A DNA stretch of 64,000 nucleotides, taken from assembly GCF_900496965.1 (NCBI RefSeq), contig NZ_UFQB01000014.1, forward strand, positions 1 through 64,000, read 5' to 3'. The DNA comes from Achromobacter agilis (GTDB lineage: Bacteria; Pseudomonadota; Gammaproteobacteria; Burkholderiales; Burkholderiaceae_B). Shown here piece after piece: positions 44,618 to 53,821 of the stretch (within the stretch, counting starts at the first letter, position 1; the number at the start of each line of letters is the position of its first letter). The notes beneath the pieces were generated by a model. That model saw nothing but the letters and a program-made list of their open reading frames with translations, ran no database searches and was not told the origin of the DNA. Position numbers and translations under genes: made by a program.

Positions 44618-44884
44618 TCAGGAAGCGGACTTGACCGTGCCGGCGGTACGGGCGAAGCGGGCGCGGAACTTTTCCACGCGGCCGGTTTCGACGATACGCG
44701 TCTGGGCGCCCGTGTAGAACGGGTGCGATTCGGAGGTCACGTCGCACTTGAAGAGCGGGTACGTCTTGCCGTCGAGATCGATGGTTTCGCGCGTTTGCAC
44801 GGTCGAACGGGTGATGAACTTGTTGCCCGTTTGCAGATCGGCGAAGACGACTTCGCGGTATTCGGGGTGAATGCCTTCTTTCAT
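44618..44884 (-). CDS. rpmE2: 50S ribosomal protein L31 type B
   Basis: 88 residues; [20 protein letters not shown] and [16 protein letters not shown] are typical. It has only one Cys and lacks the CxxC zinc pairs of type A L31, so it is the zinc-independent paralogue often made in low zinc under Zur control. I see no clear Zur site upstream. A small hairpin lies in its leader. It is transcribed by itself. Confidence 0.97.
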   Translation of the reverse strand: MKEGIHPEYREVVFADLQTGNKFITRSTVQTRETIDLDGKTYPLFKCDVTSESHPFYTGAQTRIVETGRVEKFRARFARTAGTVKSAS

Positions 44885-44897
44885 GGTGCTTTCCTAG

Positions 44898-44911
44898 GGC
44901 TCTTTCGAGCC
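44898..44911 (-). promoter_or_regulatory. Hairpin in the rpmE2 leader
   Basis: GGCTC-GAAA-GAGCC on the minus strand, a perfect 5-bp stem with a GAAA tetraloop, ends 13 bases before the ATG, next to the ribosome site. It may affect translation of L31. Confidence 0.45.
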
Positions 44912-45091
44912 TTTCTCAGTTGTTAGGGTCGCCAGCTAGGGACGCCAAGCATCCAGTATTGGCTCTAGCCACGTATCCAAAAAGTAACCCTGAATTCTAA
45001 CATGGGAAATTTCCCGCAGCCAAGGGCCGGGTGGCGGAGCGGGGCCGGGGCCGCCACCCGCCAGAAAACGGGGCCGTAGCGTAGCGGGCCG

Positions 45092-45940
45092 TCAGAGGTC
45101 CGTGCGCAGCTTCCAGATCTCGGGAAACAGTACCACTTCCAGCATGCGCCGCAGGTACGCCACCCCGGACGTGCCGCCCGTGCCGCGCTTGAAGCCGATG
45201 ACCCGTTCGACCGTCGTGACGTGGCGGAATCGCCACAGCCGGAACGCGTCTTCCAGGTCGGTCAGCTTTTCGCCCAGCTGATACAGGTCCCAGTAGCGGT
45301 CCGGCTGCCGGTAGACGGCGAGCCAGGCGGCCTCCACCCCTTCCGAGGATTGGTAGGGTTGTGTCCAGTCGCGCTCGAGATGGTCGGCGGGCACGTCCAG
45401 GCCCTTGCGCGCCAGCAGCCGCAGCGCTTCGTCGTACAGGGAGGGCGCCTCGTAGGCGCGCTGCACCTGGGCGAACAGGTCTGCCCGGTGTTCGTGCGGC
45501 TTGAGCATCGCCGCGTTCTTGTTGCCCAGCAGGAATTCGATCTGGCGGTACTGGTAGCTCTGGAACCCGCTGGAGCGCGCAAGGTAGGGGCGCAGCGCGG
45601 AGTACTCGGGCGGCGTCATGGTCGCCAGGACGTCCCAGGCATGGACCAGTTGTTCCATGATCTTGCTGACCCGGGCCAGCATCTTGAAGGCGGGTTGCAG
45701 GCGATCGGCCGCGACGTTGTCGATGGCGCCGCGCAGCTCGTGCAGCATCAGCTTCATCCAGAGCTCGCTGGTCTGGTGCTGGATGATGAAGAGCATCTCA
45801 TTGTGCTCGGGCGACAGCGGATGCTGCGCGCCGAGCAGAGCGTCCAGGTGCAGGTAATCGCCGTAGGTCATGTCGCGCGTGAAATCCAGCTGCGCTTTTT
45901 CCTCGCGGACGATGTCTTCGGGGCGTTCGGTCTGGCTCAT
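45092..45940 (-). CDS. kynA: Tryptophan 2,3-dioxygenase
   Basis: 282 residues, the bacterial length. [26 protein letters not shown] (about 18-43), [21 protein letters not shown] (about 48-68) and [22 protein letters not shown] (about 233-254) carry the heme His and substrate residues. It opens the indole ring to N-formylkynurenine. It overlaps a small ORF at its start (ATGA) and follows kynB. Kynureninase (kynU) is not in the window. Confidence 0.96.
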   Translation of the reverse strand: MSQTERPEDIVREEKAQLDFTRDMTYGDYLHLDALLGAQHPLSPEHNEMLFIIQHQTSELWMKLMLHELRGAIDNVAADRLQPAFKMLARVSKIMEQLVHAWDVLATMTPPEYSALRPYLARSSGFQSYQYRQIEFLLGNKNAAMLKPHEHRADLFAQVQRAYEAPSLYDEALRLLARKGLDVPADHLERDWTQPYQSSEGVEAAWLAVYRQPDRYWDLYQLGEKLTDLEDAFRLWRFRHVTTVERVIGFKRGTGGTSGVAYLRRMLEVVLFPEIWKLRTDL

Positions 45941-46059
45941 GCGCGGCCTCCCTGGCAGGGCGGGGCGGCGCGGCGCGCCGAGGCGGGCAGCGCGCGCCAG
46001 CCGGGCGCATGGGGGCGGGCGCGGGCGAGCGCGGCGCGCGGGTCGAAATGGTGTCTCAT
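45937..46059 (-). CDS. Small ORF (40 aa) coupled to kynA, function unknown
   Basis: It starts [20 protein letters not shown] and is Arg/Ala/Pro-rich. Its stop overlaps the kynA ATG (ATGA) and it starts 63 bp after the kynB stop. GGAAG lies 9 bases before its ATG. It could be a leader peptide that couples kynA translation, a tiny protein, or a chance frame in very GC-rich DNA. No family is recognised. Confidence 0.35.
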   Translation of the reverse strand: MRHHFDPRAALARARPHAPGWRALPASARRAAPPCQGGRA

Positions 46060-46122
46060 GGTCGTGCTTCCAGAACGGAGCGGCAGGATTTCGTCCTGCC
46101 GCCCACAGGGCGTCGGACCTGC

Positions 46123-46749
46123 CTACAGTTCGCGCAGGACCGCGCGAACCGGGCTGGCATCAGCCTGGACCAGCGCCAACGGCAGCGCGATCAGTTCGTA
46201 ATCGCCTTCCGGCACCGCATCGAGCACCAGATTTTCCAGTACCCGCATGTCGTGGCGCAAGATTGTGTGGTGGCTGTCCAGGGTTTTGCTGGATGCGGGG
46301 TCGATGCTGGCGGTATCCAGCCCGATCAGCATGACGCCGCGTTCGGCGAGCCATTCGATGGTCTGGGGGGCGTAGGCGGAGAAATCATCGGTCCACCAGT
46401 CTTGCGCGGCATGCTTGGCCGTGCGGACCAGCACGCGGGGCGGCAGGTTCAGGGCGGCATGGGCAAGATGGTCGACGGTGATGAGCGGGCCGCAATCGAT
46501 GGCGTGGATGACGCGGCAGGGGCCGAGGAACGGCTCCAGCGAAACGGCTCCGATGGCGGCGGCGCCATTCTGGTAGTGCAGGGGCGCATCGGCGTGCGCG
46601 CCGATATGCGGCGACAGCGTGATTTCGCTGACATTGACCGGGCAGCCGGGCGCAAGCGACCATTTCCATTGCTGGCGGTACGGCGTGTCGCCTGGAAAGA
46701 CAGGCGAAGCCGTGGAGACGGGCGGGGAAATATCCCACAGGCGCTTCAT
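46123..46749 (-). CDS. kynB: Kynurenine formamidase
   Basis: 208 residues of the cyclase-like metal hydrolase family. [21 protein letters not shown] at the start and the metal motif [17 protein letters not shown] (about 46-62, HxGxHxDxPxH) match KynB. It hydrolyses N-formylkynurenine to kynurenine. It heads the kynB-kynA transcript, with a palindrome 33 bp before its start. Confidence 0.95.
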   Translation of the reverse strand: MKRLWDISPPVSTASPVFPGDTPYRQQWKWSLAPGCPVNVSEITLSPHIGAHADAPLHYQNGAAAIGAVSLEPFLGPCRVIHAIDCGPLITVDHLAHAALNLPPRVLVRTAKHAAQDWWTDDFSAYAPQTIEWLAERGVMLIGLDTASIDPASSKTLDSHHTILRHDMRVLENLVLDAVPEGDYELIALPLALVQADASPVRAVLREL

Positions 46750-46781
46750 GTCGGGCGGAAAAAGGTCGCGTGATGCCGGAA

Positions 46782-46796
46782 TTAGGTTAAGCCTAA
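46782..46796. promoter_or_regulatory. Candidate operator upstream of kynB
   Basis: TTAGG-TTAAG-CCTAA is a palindrome with perfect 5-bp arms, AT-rich against its surroundings, 33 bp before the kynB ATG. It would suit an Lrp/AsnC-type KynR or a LysR protein; no regulator gene is adjacent. Confidence 0.5.
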
Positions 46797-46844
46797 AGCA
46801 ATAACGGGCGGTAGTCTAACGAATTCCGGCGCCTGGCGCAGCAT

Positions 46845-47522
46845 TTACAGGCTGCCTCGTTCCGCCATGGAGACCACGGCGTCGCCAGCGATGATCAGGT
46901 GGTCCACGAGCTTGATATCCACCAGGGCCAGCGCCTTTTTCAGGTGTTGCGTGAAACCGTGGTCGGCGGCGCTGGGTTCGGCCACGCCGGACGGGTGGTT
47001 GTGGGCGACGATGAGGGCGGCCGCATGGTGGCGCAGGGCCTCGCGCACGACCTCCCGGGGGTAGACCGAGGCTTGTGACAGCGTGCCGCGCGCCAGTTCG
47101 CCGGTGGCGATCAGGCGCAACTGGTTGTCCAGATAGAGGGCGATGCAGTGTTCCACCCGGCGGTGGCCGAGCGCGAGCTTGCAATATTGTTTTACCTGCA
47201 AGGGGTGATCCAGGCTGCTGATCCGCGGCAGTTCCTCCTCGATGGCGCGGCGGGCCAGTTCCAGCAGGCCGGCCAGCATGCAGGCCTTGGCGGCGCCCAG
47301 GCCGGGAACCGCCATCAGTTCCTCGGGCGTGGCGCCCAGCAGGCCCCGCAGGCCGCCGAACTGCCTGAGCAGCTGGTTACATAATTCGACGACGTGCAGG
47401 CCGGGAATGCCCGTGCGCAGGGCGACGGCGAGCAGTTCCGCATCCTGGAGCGCGGCGGCTCCGTGGCGCAGCAGCCGCTCCCGGGGACGCTCGTGTTTTT
47501 GCAGCCGGGCGGACAATTTCAT
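46845..47522 (-). CDS. radC: RadC/JAB-domain protein (DUF2466)
   Basis: 225 residues from the ATG at 47522. The N-terminal helix-hairpin-helix part (ELMAVPGLGAAKACML) and the JAMM metalloprotease motif AHNHPSGVAEPSAADHGFT (about 173-191) are both complete. The older link with DNA repair is not supported in E. coli, so the role is open. A TTG at 47540 could add six residues. It is divergent from fkpB. Confidence 0.92.
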   Translation of the reverse strand: MKLSARLQKHERPRERLLRHGAAALQDAELLAVALRTGIPGLHVVELCNQLLRQFGGLRGLLGATPEELMAVPGLGAAKACMLAGLLELARRAIEEELPRISSLDHPLQVKQYCKLALGHRRVEHCIALYLDNQLRLIATGELARGTLSQASVYPREVVREALRHHAAALIVAHNHPSGVAEPSAADHGFTQHLKKALALVDIKLVDHLIIAGDAVVSMAERGSL

Positions 47523-47593
47523 AAGAGGCTCTAAAATCAAGGTTCATTCAATTGCCTATACGGTGGCAGATCTTGAGCACCGCCTCTAATGAA

Positions 47594-48049
47594 GTGAACG
47601 TTTTGGTCCGTCCGGATTCCTACCTGACGCTGCACTACCGGATTACGCTGGCCTCCGGCCCTGGCAAGGATTCGGTGTTCGCCGATACCTTCGACGGCCG
47701 TCCCGGCACGCTGCAACTGGGCAGCGGCCAATGGGCGCCCGGCCTGGAGGCGGCGTTGATTGGCCGCGCCGAAGGCGAGCGTTTCAGCGTCACGGTGGCG
47801 CCGGCCGACGCCTATGGCGAGCGCAACCCGGAACTCATCCAGCGCGTCACGCGCGCGATGCTCGCCGAGCACGCCGGCGCCGATGCCACGTTCGAGCCGG
47901 GCGACCTGGTGGAGTTCACCGCGCCCAACGGCGGACGCTATTCGGGCGTCCTGAAGGAAATCAACGAGGAATCGGCGCTGTTCGATTTCAACCACCCGCT
48001 CGCGGGCATCAGCCTGCGGGTCGACGTGGCGCTCCTGGGGGTGCTCTGA
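47594..48049 (+). CDS. fkpB: FKBP-type peptidyl-prolyl isomerase FkpB (SlpA-like)
   Basis: About 151 residues. [15 protein letters not shown] opens the FKBP domain; [25 protein letters not shown] and [17 protein letters not shown] are typical of SlpA. The insert-in-flap chaperone part lies around residues 70-120. The start is a GTG at 47594 or a TTG at 47573; neither has a strong site. The stop overlaps the ispH start by one base; the fkpB-ispH pairing is seen in many proteobacteria. Confidence 0.92.
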   Translation: MNVLVRPDSYLTLHYRITLASGPGKDSVFADTFDGRPGTLQLGSGQWAPGLEAALIGRAEGERFSVTVAPADAYGERNPELIQRVTRAMLAEHAGADATFEPGDLVEFTAPNGGRYSGVLKEINEESALFDFNHPLAGISLRVDVALLGVL

Positions 48050-49026
48050 TGAGCCAGGCCGTAACCGCTTCCGACGCCGAAGTCCTGCTGGCGCAGCCGC
48101 GCGGCTTCTGCGCGGGCGTGGATCGCGCCATCGATATCGTCGAGCGCGCGCTCGAACTGCATGGCGCGCCGATCTACGTGCGCCACGAAATCGTCCACAA
48201 CCGCTATGTCGTGGAAGACCTGCGCGCCAAAGGCGCCGTCTTCATCGACGAACTGGACGACGCGCCCTCGGGCTCGATCGTGGTGTTTTCGGCTCACGGC
48301 GTGTCCAAGGCGGTGCGGGCGGAAGCGCAAGCGCGCGGCTTGCAGGTCTTCGACGCTACGTGTCCCCTGGTCACGAAGGTCCATATCGAAGTGGCGCGCA
48401 TGCGGGCGGCGGGCCGCGAGATCATCATGATCGGCCACAAGGGCCACCCCGAGGTCGAAGGCACGCTGGGCCAGGGCCAGGGCGGCATGTATCTGGTCGA
48501 GACCGTGGAAGACGTCGCCGGCCTGCAGGTGACGGACCCGGACAACCTCGCCTACGTCACGCAGACCACGCTGTCCGTGGATGACGCGGCGGCGGTGTCC
48601 CAGGCCCTGAAGGCCCGCTTTCCCAGCATCGTCGAACCCAAGAAAAGCGATATCTGCTACGCCACCCAGAATCGCCAGGACGCGGTCAAGGTGATGGCGC
48701 CGGACTGCGACCTGGTGCTGGTGGTCGGCAGCCCCAACAGCTCCAACTCGAACCGCCTGCGCGAGGTGGCCGAGCGCAAGGGCGTGGCTTCGTACCTGAT
48801 CGATGGCGCGCAGTCCATCGACCCGGCCTGGCTGGTCGGCCGCAAGCGCATCGGCGTGACGGCGGGCGCCTCGGCGCCGGAGATCCTGGTGCAGCAGGTG
48901 ATCGAGCGCGTCAAGGAACTGGGCGCGGTGTCGGTGCGCACCATGCCGGGCCTGGAAGAGAATGTGGCTTTCCCGTTGCCCAAGGGCCTGTCGCGCAAGT
49001 CGGCGCAAACGGAATCGCTGGAATAG
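48049..49026 (+). CDS. ispH: 4-hydroxy-3-methylbut-2-enyl diphosphate reductase
   Basis: 325 residues. The three cluster cysteines are in [12 protein letters not shown] (about residue 22), DATCPLV (about 106) and [11 protein letters not shown] (about 203). It is the last enzyme of the MEP isoprenoid route and yields IPP and DMAPP. The start overlaps the fkpB stop (TGATG). Confidence 0.97.
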   Translation: MSQAVTASDAEVLLAQPRGFCAGVDRAIDIVERALELHGAPIYVRHEIVHNRYVVEDLRAKGAVFIDELDDAPSGSIVVFSAHGVSKAVRAEAQARGLQVFDATCPLVTKVHIEVARMRAAGREIIMIGHKGHPEVEGTLGQGQGGMYLVETVEDVAGLQVTDPDNLAYVTQTTLSVDDAAAVSQALKARFPSIVEPKKSDICYATQNRQDAVKVMAPDCDLVLVVGSPNSSNSNRLREVAERKGVASYLIDGAQSIDPAWLVGRKRIGVTAGASAPEILVQQVIERVKELGAVSVRTMPGLEENVAFPLPKGLSRKSAQTESLE

Positions 49027-49078
49027 GCCCGCGGGCGCCGCCGCGGGCGGCCCCGGATCAGAACATCAAGGAGACTCC

Positions 49079-49723
49079 ATGCAGTTGTACAGCTACTTTC
49101 GCAGTTCGGCCGCGTACCGGGTGCGCATCGCCCTCAACCTGAAGGGCCTGCCCTACGAATACCTGGCGGTCCATCTGCTGAAAGACGGCGGGCAGCAGTT
49201 GTCGGCCGGCTACCGCAAGATGAATCCGACCGGCCTGGTGCCGACGCTGGTCGACGGCGATGCCGTCATCGGGCAGTCGCTGGCCATCATCGAGTACCTG
49301 GAAGAAACGCATCCCCAGATCCCCTTGTTGCCGGGCGACGCGATCGGCCGCGCGCGCGTGCGGGACCTGGCGCTGGGCATAGCCTGCGATACGCATCCGC
49401 TGAACAACTTGCGCGTGCTGAAGTATCTGAAGCACACCCTGGGTGTGGACGAGGACGCCAAGACCGCCTGGTACCAGCACTGGGTGCATCAGGGGCTGGA
49501 GGCCCTGGAGGCGCAGCTGGCGAACTCCGGCGCCACCGGCCGTTTCTGCCACGGCGACACGCCGACGATCGCCGACGTGTGCCTGGTGCCCCAGGTGGCC
49601 AACGCGCAGCGTTTCGGCTGCGACCTGTCGGCCATGCCCAATATCGTGCGCATCGACGCCGCCTGCCGCGAATTGCCGGCTTTCGACGCGGCCGCGCCGG
49701 GCAAGCAGCCCGACGCGGAATAA
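49079..49723 (+). CDS. maiA: Maleylacetoacetate isomerase (zeta-class GST fold)
   Basis: 214 residues. YFRSSAAYRVRIALNLKGLPYE (about 5-26) is the glutathione-site region and NPTGLVPTLVDGDAVIGQSLAIIEYLEE the rest of the thioredoxin-like half; GDTPTIADVCLVPQ is in the helical half. It isomerises maleylacetoacetate to fumarylacetoacetate in tyrosine/homogentisate breakdown, or maleylpyruvate in related routes. No hmgA or fahA gene is near, so the substrate is by family. AAGGAGA precedes the ATG. Confidence 0.88.
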   Translation: MQLYSYFRSSAAYRVRIALNLKGLPYEYLAVHLLKDGGQQLSAGYRKMNPTGLVPTLVDGDAVIGQSLAIIEYLEETHPQIPLLPGDAIGRARVRDLALGIACDTHPLNNLRVLKYLKHTLGVDEDAKTAWYQHWVHQGLEALEAQLANSGATGRFCHGDTPTIADVCLVPQVANAQRFGCDLSAMPNIVRIDAACRELPAFDAAAPGKQPDAE

Positions 49724-49755
49724 CTGCCGCCCTCGGTGTAACGGGCGGCCGGACG

Positions 49756-51228
49756 TCAGCCGATCTGCACCGGCACGAAGATCTTGTCCTCGCCCCGCTG
49801 CACCAGCAGGGCGACCGTCTTGCCGGCCTTGGACAAGGCTTCCTTGACTTGCCCGACGTTGTGCACGGGCACCCCGTTCAGGGACAGCAGCACGTCGCCT
49901 GGCTCGATCCCGGCCTTGGCGGCCGGTCCGATCGACCGTTCGATCAGCAGGCCTTCGGTGCCCGCCGCCTGCTGTTCCTGCGGGCTCAGCGGCCGCAGCG
50001 CCAGGCCCAGCTGGCCGCGCTGCACCTCCTGGTCTCCCGCCGACGCTTGCGTCTTGTCCGCGGGGATGCTGCCCAGGGTGGCGACCAGTTCCTTGTGCGC
50101 GCCGTTGCGCCAGATATCCAGCTTGATCTTCTCGCCCGGCGAGGCCAGCGTGATCGTGGACGCCAGGTCGCCCGAGGACACGATGGTTTTGCCGTCGATC
50201 TGACGGACCACGTCGCCGGGCTGCAGGCCGGCCTTGGCGGCGGCGCTGCCCTTTTCGACGGCGGACACCAGCGCGCCCGAGGGCGAATCCAGCTTGAAGG
50301 AGTCGGCCAGGTCCTGGTTCACTTCCTGCACCGTCACGCCGAGCCTGGCGTGCTGCACCTTGCCGTGCTCGAGTATCTGATCCTTGATCTTGTAGGCCAC
50401 GTCGATCGGGATCGAGAAGGACAGGCCCTGGAACCCGCCCGTGCGGCTGTAGATCTGCGAATTGATGCCCACGACTTCGCCGCGGTCGTTGAATAGCGGG
50501 CCGCCGGAGTTGCCGGGGTTGACCGCCACGTCCGTCTGGATGAAGGGGACCGAGGTGTCGTCGGGCAGCGAGCGGCCCTTGGCGCTGACGATGCCCGCCG
50601 TGGCCGTGTTTTCCAGGCCGTAGGGCGAGCCGATGGCCAGCACCCATTCACCCACCTGCAATTGGTTGACGTCGCCCACCTTGACCACGGGCAGGTTCTT
50701 GGCGTCGATCTTTATCACGGCCACGTCGGTCTGCGGATCCGAGCCCAGCACCTTGGCCTTGAATTCGCGGCGGTCCGTCAGCTTCACCGTGACTTCCTTG
50801 GCGTCCTGCACCACGTGCGCATTGGTCAGGATGATGCCGTCGTTGCTGACGATGAAGCCGGAGCCTTCGCCGCGCATCGGCACCTCGCGAGAAGGCATCT
50901 GGCCGCGGCCGCCGGGGAACTGGCCGAAGAACTGGGCGAACGGATCGCCTTCGCTGGCGGATACCTTGCGGGTGCCGCTGACGCTGATGTTCACGACGGC
51001 GGGCCCGTAGTCGCGCGTGATCTGCGCGAAGTTGGACGGGGTGGACGGATTGGCCGCCGAGAAGGGGGCGGAGGCGGCCGGCGCGGTGGCCGCCATCGAA
51101 ACGCCGCCGACGACGGCGGTTGCGCCGGCGCCGCCAATGGCGCCGGCTGCCAGCAGCGCCATCACCAGGCGCGAGGGTTTCATTTGGGAGGTCTTCATGG
51201 CGGCTCCTGCGTTCATGTTGAAGGACAT
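49756..51228 (-). CDS. DegP/DegQ-family periplasmic serine protease
   Basis: 490 residues with an N-terminal hydrophobic segment (about 20-45) for export. The catalytic triad is His in LTNAHVVQD, Asp in TDVAVIKID and Ser in NPGNSGGPLF. Two PDZ domains follow, at about 290-380 and 400-490. It degrades or refolds damaged envelope proteins (MucD/DegP role). It lies 34 bp after a histidine kinase gene, so the two-component system probably controls it. Confidence 0.93.
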   Translation of the reverse strand: MSFNMNAGAAMKTSQMKPSRLVMALLAAGAIGGAGATAVVGGVSMAATAPAASAPFSAANPSTPSNFAQITRDYGPAVVNISVSGTRKVSASEGDPFAQFFGQFPGGRGQMPSREVPMRGEGSGFIVSNDGIILTNAHVVQDAKEVTVKLTDRREFKAKVLGSDPQTDVAVIKIDAKNLPVVKVGDVNQLQVGEWVLAIGSPYGLENTATAGIVSAKGRSLPDDTSVPFIQTDVAVNPGNSGGPLFNDRGEVVGINSQIYSRTGGFQGLSFSIPIDVAYKIKDQILEHGKVQHARLGVTVQEVNQDLADSFKLDSPSGALVSAVEKGSAAAKAGLQPGDVVRQIDGKTIVSSGDLASTITLASPGEKIKLDIWRNGAHKELVATLGSIPADKTQASAGDQEVQRGQLGLALRPLSPQEQQAAGTEGLLIERSIGPAAKAGIEPGDVLLSLNGVPVHNVGQVKEALSKAGKTVALLVQRGEDKIFVPVQIG

Positions 51229-51262
51229 GGCGCTATCTTCGGGCCTAACACTTAGGGGAATC

Positions 51263-52591
51263 TTAAGTGGGAAAAACCACCTTCACGCGCAGGCCCTGGC
51301 CGGACGGAGCGTCCTGCAGCGCGATCGTCGCGCCGTGGCGGGCGGCGATGGCGCGCGCGATCGCCAGCCCCAAGCCGCTGCCGTGCTGCGTGTTGCCCTC
51401 GATGCGGTAGAAGCGGTCGAACACGCGCTCGCGCTCCTCCGGCGCGATGCCGGGGCCTTCGTCGTCGACCTGCAGCACGGCTTGTCCCGCCGCCTGTTCC
51501 AGGTGCAGGCGGATGCGCTTGCCTTCGGGCGTGTACTTGACCGCGTTGTCCAGCAGGTTGCGGGCCAGCAGCGCAAGCGCATCCCGATGGCCTTGCACCC
51601 AGGCCTGCGGCGCGCCGTCCAGATCCACGGTGATCGATTTCGCATTGGCTTGCGGCAGCGTTTCGGACACGGCCTGGCGCAGCACGTCCGCCAGGTCCAC
51701 GGCCTCGGCGGGCGCGTGGCCGGCGGCGCTTTCATGGCGCGCCATGGACAGCAATTGCTCCACCAGGCGGGTCGCGCGGTCGATGCCGGCCGCCAGGCGC
51801 TGCTCGGCCAGCTGACGGCCGTCCGCGTCGCCCGCGCGCTGCAAGGCCTGCAATTGCAGGCGCAGGGCCGCCAGCGGAGATCGCAATTCGTGCGCGGCAT
51901 CGCCCACGAATTGCTTTTGCAGCGCGAAGGCGCCATGCATGCGTTCGAGCAGCAGGTTCAGTTCCTGGACCAGCGGCCGGATTTCGTCGGGCAGCCCCCG
52001 CACGCTGATGGGGGAGAGGTCTTCGGGCTGCCGCGCCGCCACCTGGGCGCGTGCCCGTTTCACTGGCCGCAGCGACCAGCTGACCACGCACCAGATGATC
52101 AGCATCAGCAGCGGGGCCGCGGCCGCGATCGGCGCGACGGTGCGCAGCGCCAGTGCCCGCGCCATATCTTTGCGGACCGCCATGTCCTGCGCAACCTGGA
52201 TGACCTGGAAGGGCGTGGCCAACGAGTACACGCGATAGGTGCTGCCCTGCATCTTGGCGTCGGAGAACCCCAGGATGATCTGGTCGGGCAGCGGGCGGCG
52301 CGAGCGCGAGTTGAAGACGCGCACGCCGTCGGGCGTCCAGATCTGGATGATGAGGTCGTCAGCCACGGGCGAGCCTGCGCCGAGCGCATGCCGAGGCCCC
52401 GTACTGAGCAGCCCATCGCCGGTGCCCAGCGACAGGGCGGTGCGTTGCAGCAGAGAATCGAAGATATCGTCGGCCTGCGCCAGCGTGCTGCGATAGGCGA
52501 TCGCGCCCTGCACCAGCGCGCCCAGCAAGATGGCGGCCAGCAGGAAGAAAAGCAGCCGGGCCCTCAGCGAATAGCTAAGCGGAATGCTCAT
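51263..52591 (-). CDS. Two-component sensor histidine kinase (QseC/TctE-like)
   Basis: 442 residues. Two membrane helices (about 10-30 and 155-180) frame a periplasmic sensor of about 125 residues. A HAMP-like linker follows. The H-box has the phospho-His in DAAHELRSPLAALRLQLQAL, and the ATPase has LLDNAVKYTPEGK (N box) and DEGPGI (G1). The start overlaps the response regulator stop (ATGA). The downstream DegP-type gene suggests it senses envelope damage; the real signal is unknown. Confidence 0.93.
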   Translation of the reverse strand: MSIPLSYSLRARLLFFLLAAILLGALVQGAIAYRSTLAQADDIFDSLLQRTALSLGTGDGLLSTGPRHALGAGSPVADDLIIQIWTPDGVRVFNSRSRRPLPDQIILGFSDAKMQGSTYRVYSLATPFQVIQVAQDMAVRKDMARALALRTVAPIAAAAPLLMLIIWCVVSWSLRPVKRARAQVAARQPEDLSPISVRGLPDEIRPLVQELNLLLERMHGAFALQKQFVGDAAHELRSPLAALRLQLQALQRAGDADGRQLAEQRLAAGIDRATRLVEQLLSMARHESAAGHAPAEAVDLADVLRQAVSETLPQANAKSITVDLDGAPQAWVQGHRDALALLARNLLDNAVKYTPEGKRIRLHLEQAAGQAVLQVDDEGPGIAPEERERVFDRFYRIEGNTQHGSGLGLAIARAIAARHGATIALQDAPSGQGLRVKVVFPT

Positions 52592-53247
52592 GTTTTAGGG
52601 ATGACATAGCCGACGCCTCTGACATTCTGGATCAGGTCCGGACCCAGTTTTTTGCGCAGGCCATGAATATAAACCTCAACCGCGTTGCTGCTGATGCTGT
52701 CTTTCCAGCTATACAGTTTTTCTTCCAGCTGGGCGCGCGAGAAGATCATGCCGGGACGCGCGATCAGCGGTTCGAGCACGGCCCATTCGCGGGCGGTCAG
52801 GGTCACGGGCGAGCCATCTACCATCGCGGCATGGGATTGTGGGTCGATGGTGATGCCTTCGTGCTCGAACACCGGTTCGGCGCGGCCCGCGCTGCGGCGG
52901 ATCAGCGCGCGCATGCGGGCCAGCAGTTCGTCCACGTCGTAGGGCTTGACGATGTAGTCGTCCGCGCCGGCGTCCAGTCCGGCGATCCGGTCGCTGACCG
53001 CGTCGCGGGCGGTGGCGATCAGCACGGGCGTGCGGTCTTTGCGGCCGCGCAGATCGCGCAGCAGCGCGAGCCCGTCCCGCTTGGGCAGGCCCAGGTCCAG
53101 GAGAACCAGGTCGTAGGCGTCGGTGCGCAGCGCGAGGTCGGCCGCGTTGCCGTCCTTGACCCAATCGACGGCGTAGTGCTCCGCGCGCAGGCAGTCCAGG
53201 ACGCTTTCGCCGATCATGATGTCGTCTTCGACAAGGAGAATGCGCAT
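52588..53247 (-). CDS. OmpR/PhoB-family response regulator
   Basis: 219 residues. The receiver has the phospho-Asp in LVLLDLGLPKRDG (about 47-59) and TARDAVSDRIAGLDAGADDYIVKPYDVDELLARMRAL; the winged helix ends in VEVYIHGLRKKLGPDLIQNVRGVGYVI. It is first in the regulator-kinase-protease operon and partners the kinase next door. A bidirectional terminator and the tRNA-Thr gene lie upstream, transcribed in the same direction. Confidence 0.96.
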   Translation of the reverse strand: MRILLVEDDIMIGESVLDCLRAEHYAVDWVKDGNAADLALRTDAYDLVLLDLGLPKRDGLALLRDLRGRKDRTPVLIATARDAVSDRIAGLDAGADDYIVKPYDVDELLARMRALIRRSAGRAEPVFEHEGITIDPQSHAAMVDGSPVTLTAREWAVLEPLIARPGMIFSRAQLEEKLYSWKDSISSNAVEVYIHGLRKKLGPDLIQNVRGVGYVIPKT

Positions 53248-53360
53248 GGCAGTGTCCGCTAGGATGGTCCGGAAAGTTGGACGCGCGGCAGCGGGGGGAG
53301 TTCCCGCGTCGGGCTGGCGCGGCGGGCGGCGAAGGCAGGGCGCCGGGCGGCCCGGAAATG

Positions 53361-53389
53361 AAAAAAGCAGCCCGAGAGGGCTGCTTTTT
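53361..53389. terminator. Terminator after tRNA-Thr
   Basis: AAAAAAGCAGCCC-GAGA-GGGCTGCTTTTT, perfect and T/A-flanked on both sides. On the minus strand it ends the tRNA-Thr transcript before the response regulator gene. Confidence 0.9.
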
Positions 53390-53395
53390 GAATTC

Positions 53396-53471
53396 TGGTG
53401 CCGGCAATAGGAGTCGAACCTACGACCTTCGCATTACGAATGCGCTGCTCTACCAACTGAGCTATGCCGGC
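53396..53471 (-). tRNA. tRNA-Thr (anticodon CGT)
   Basis: A full cloverleaf with encoded CCA: acceptor GCCGGCA/TGCCGGC, D arm TAGCTCAGTTGGTAGAGCA, anticodon loop TTCGTAA and T arm GGTTCGACTCC. It reads ACG Thr codons. Confidence 0.97.
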
Positions 53472-53540
53472 AATACCATTTTTGCTGCTTTTTTTCTCAA
53501 CCGTGCCCTTGTTTATGGGGCCTGATCTGGAAAGACCGAA

Positions 53541-53569
53541 ATCATATCAGAGTTTTTTGCCGATGTGAA
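53541..53569 (-). promoter_or_regulatory. Sigma-70 promoter of tRNA-Thr
   Basis: On the minus strand TTCACA (53564-53569), 17 bp, TATGAT (53541-53546); five of six matches in each box. Confidence 0.8.
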
Positions 53570-53604
53570 ACGAGAGGCGGGGAAAAAGCAAAAAAAGTAC
53601 GGAC

Positions 53605-53633
53605 TTGCATGGGTTGAAAATTTCGTTCATAAT
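53605..53633 (+). promoter_or_regulatory. Sigma-70 promoter of tRNA-Asn
   Basis: TTGCAT (53605-53610), 17 bp, CATAAT (53628-53633). The start near 53640 lies about 10 bases before the tRNA. Confidence 0.8.
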
Positions 53634-53649
53634 CTCACTTCTTAGCAGT

Positions 53650-53725
53650 TCCCCGATAGCTCAGTCGGTAGAGCGACGGACTGTTAATCCGCAGGTCGCT
53701 GGTTCGAGCCCAGCTCGGGGAGCCA
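53650..53725 (+). tRNA. tRNA-Asn (anticodon GTT)
   Basis: A full cloverleaf with encoded CCA: acceptor TCCCCGA/TCGGGGA, D arm TAGCTCAGTCGGTAGAGC, anticodon loop CTGTTAA, T arm GGTTCGAGCCC. It is divergent from tRNA-Thr. Confidence 0.97.
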
Positions 53726-53734
53726 AAGAATTCA

Positions 53735-53765
53735 GGGCCATTCACGCAAGTGAATGGCCCTTTTG
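53735..53765 (+). terminator. Terminator after tRNA-Asn
   Basis: A perfect 11-bp stem GGGCCATTCAC/GTGAATGGCCC with a GCAA loop, followed by TTTT. Confidence 0.92.
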
Positions 53766-53821
53766 GTTTTCGCGGGCCGGCGGCGCCGGCTGGCGCCCAA
53801 CGCGCCCATCGGACGGTTCAT

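Noticed and set aside
45031..45059. GGGTGGCGG/CCGCCACCC hairpin as kynA terminator
   Set aside because: The stem is strong, but no T-run follows on the minus strand; it may be a plain structure or factor-dependent end.
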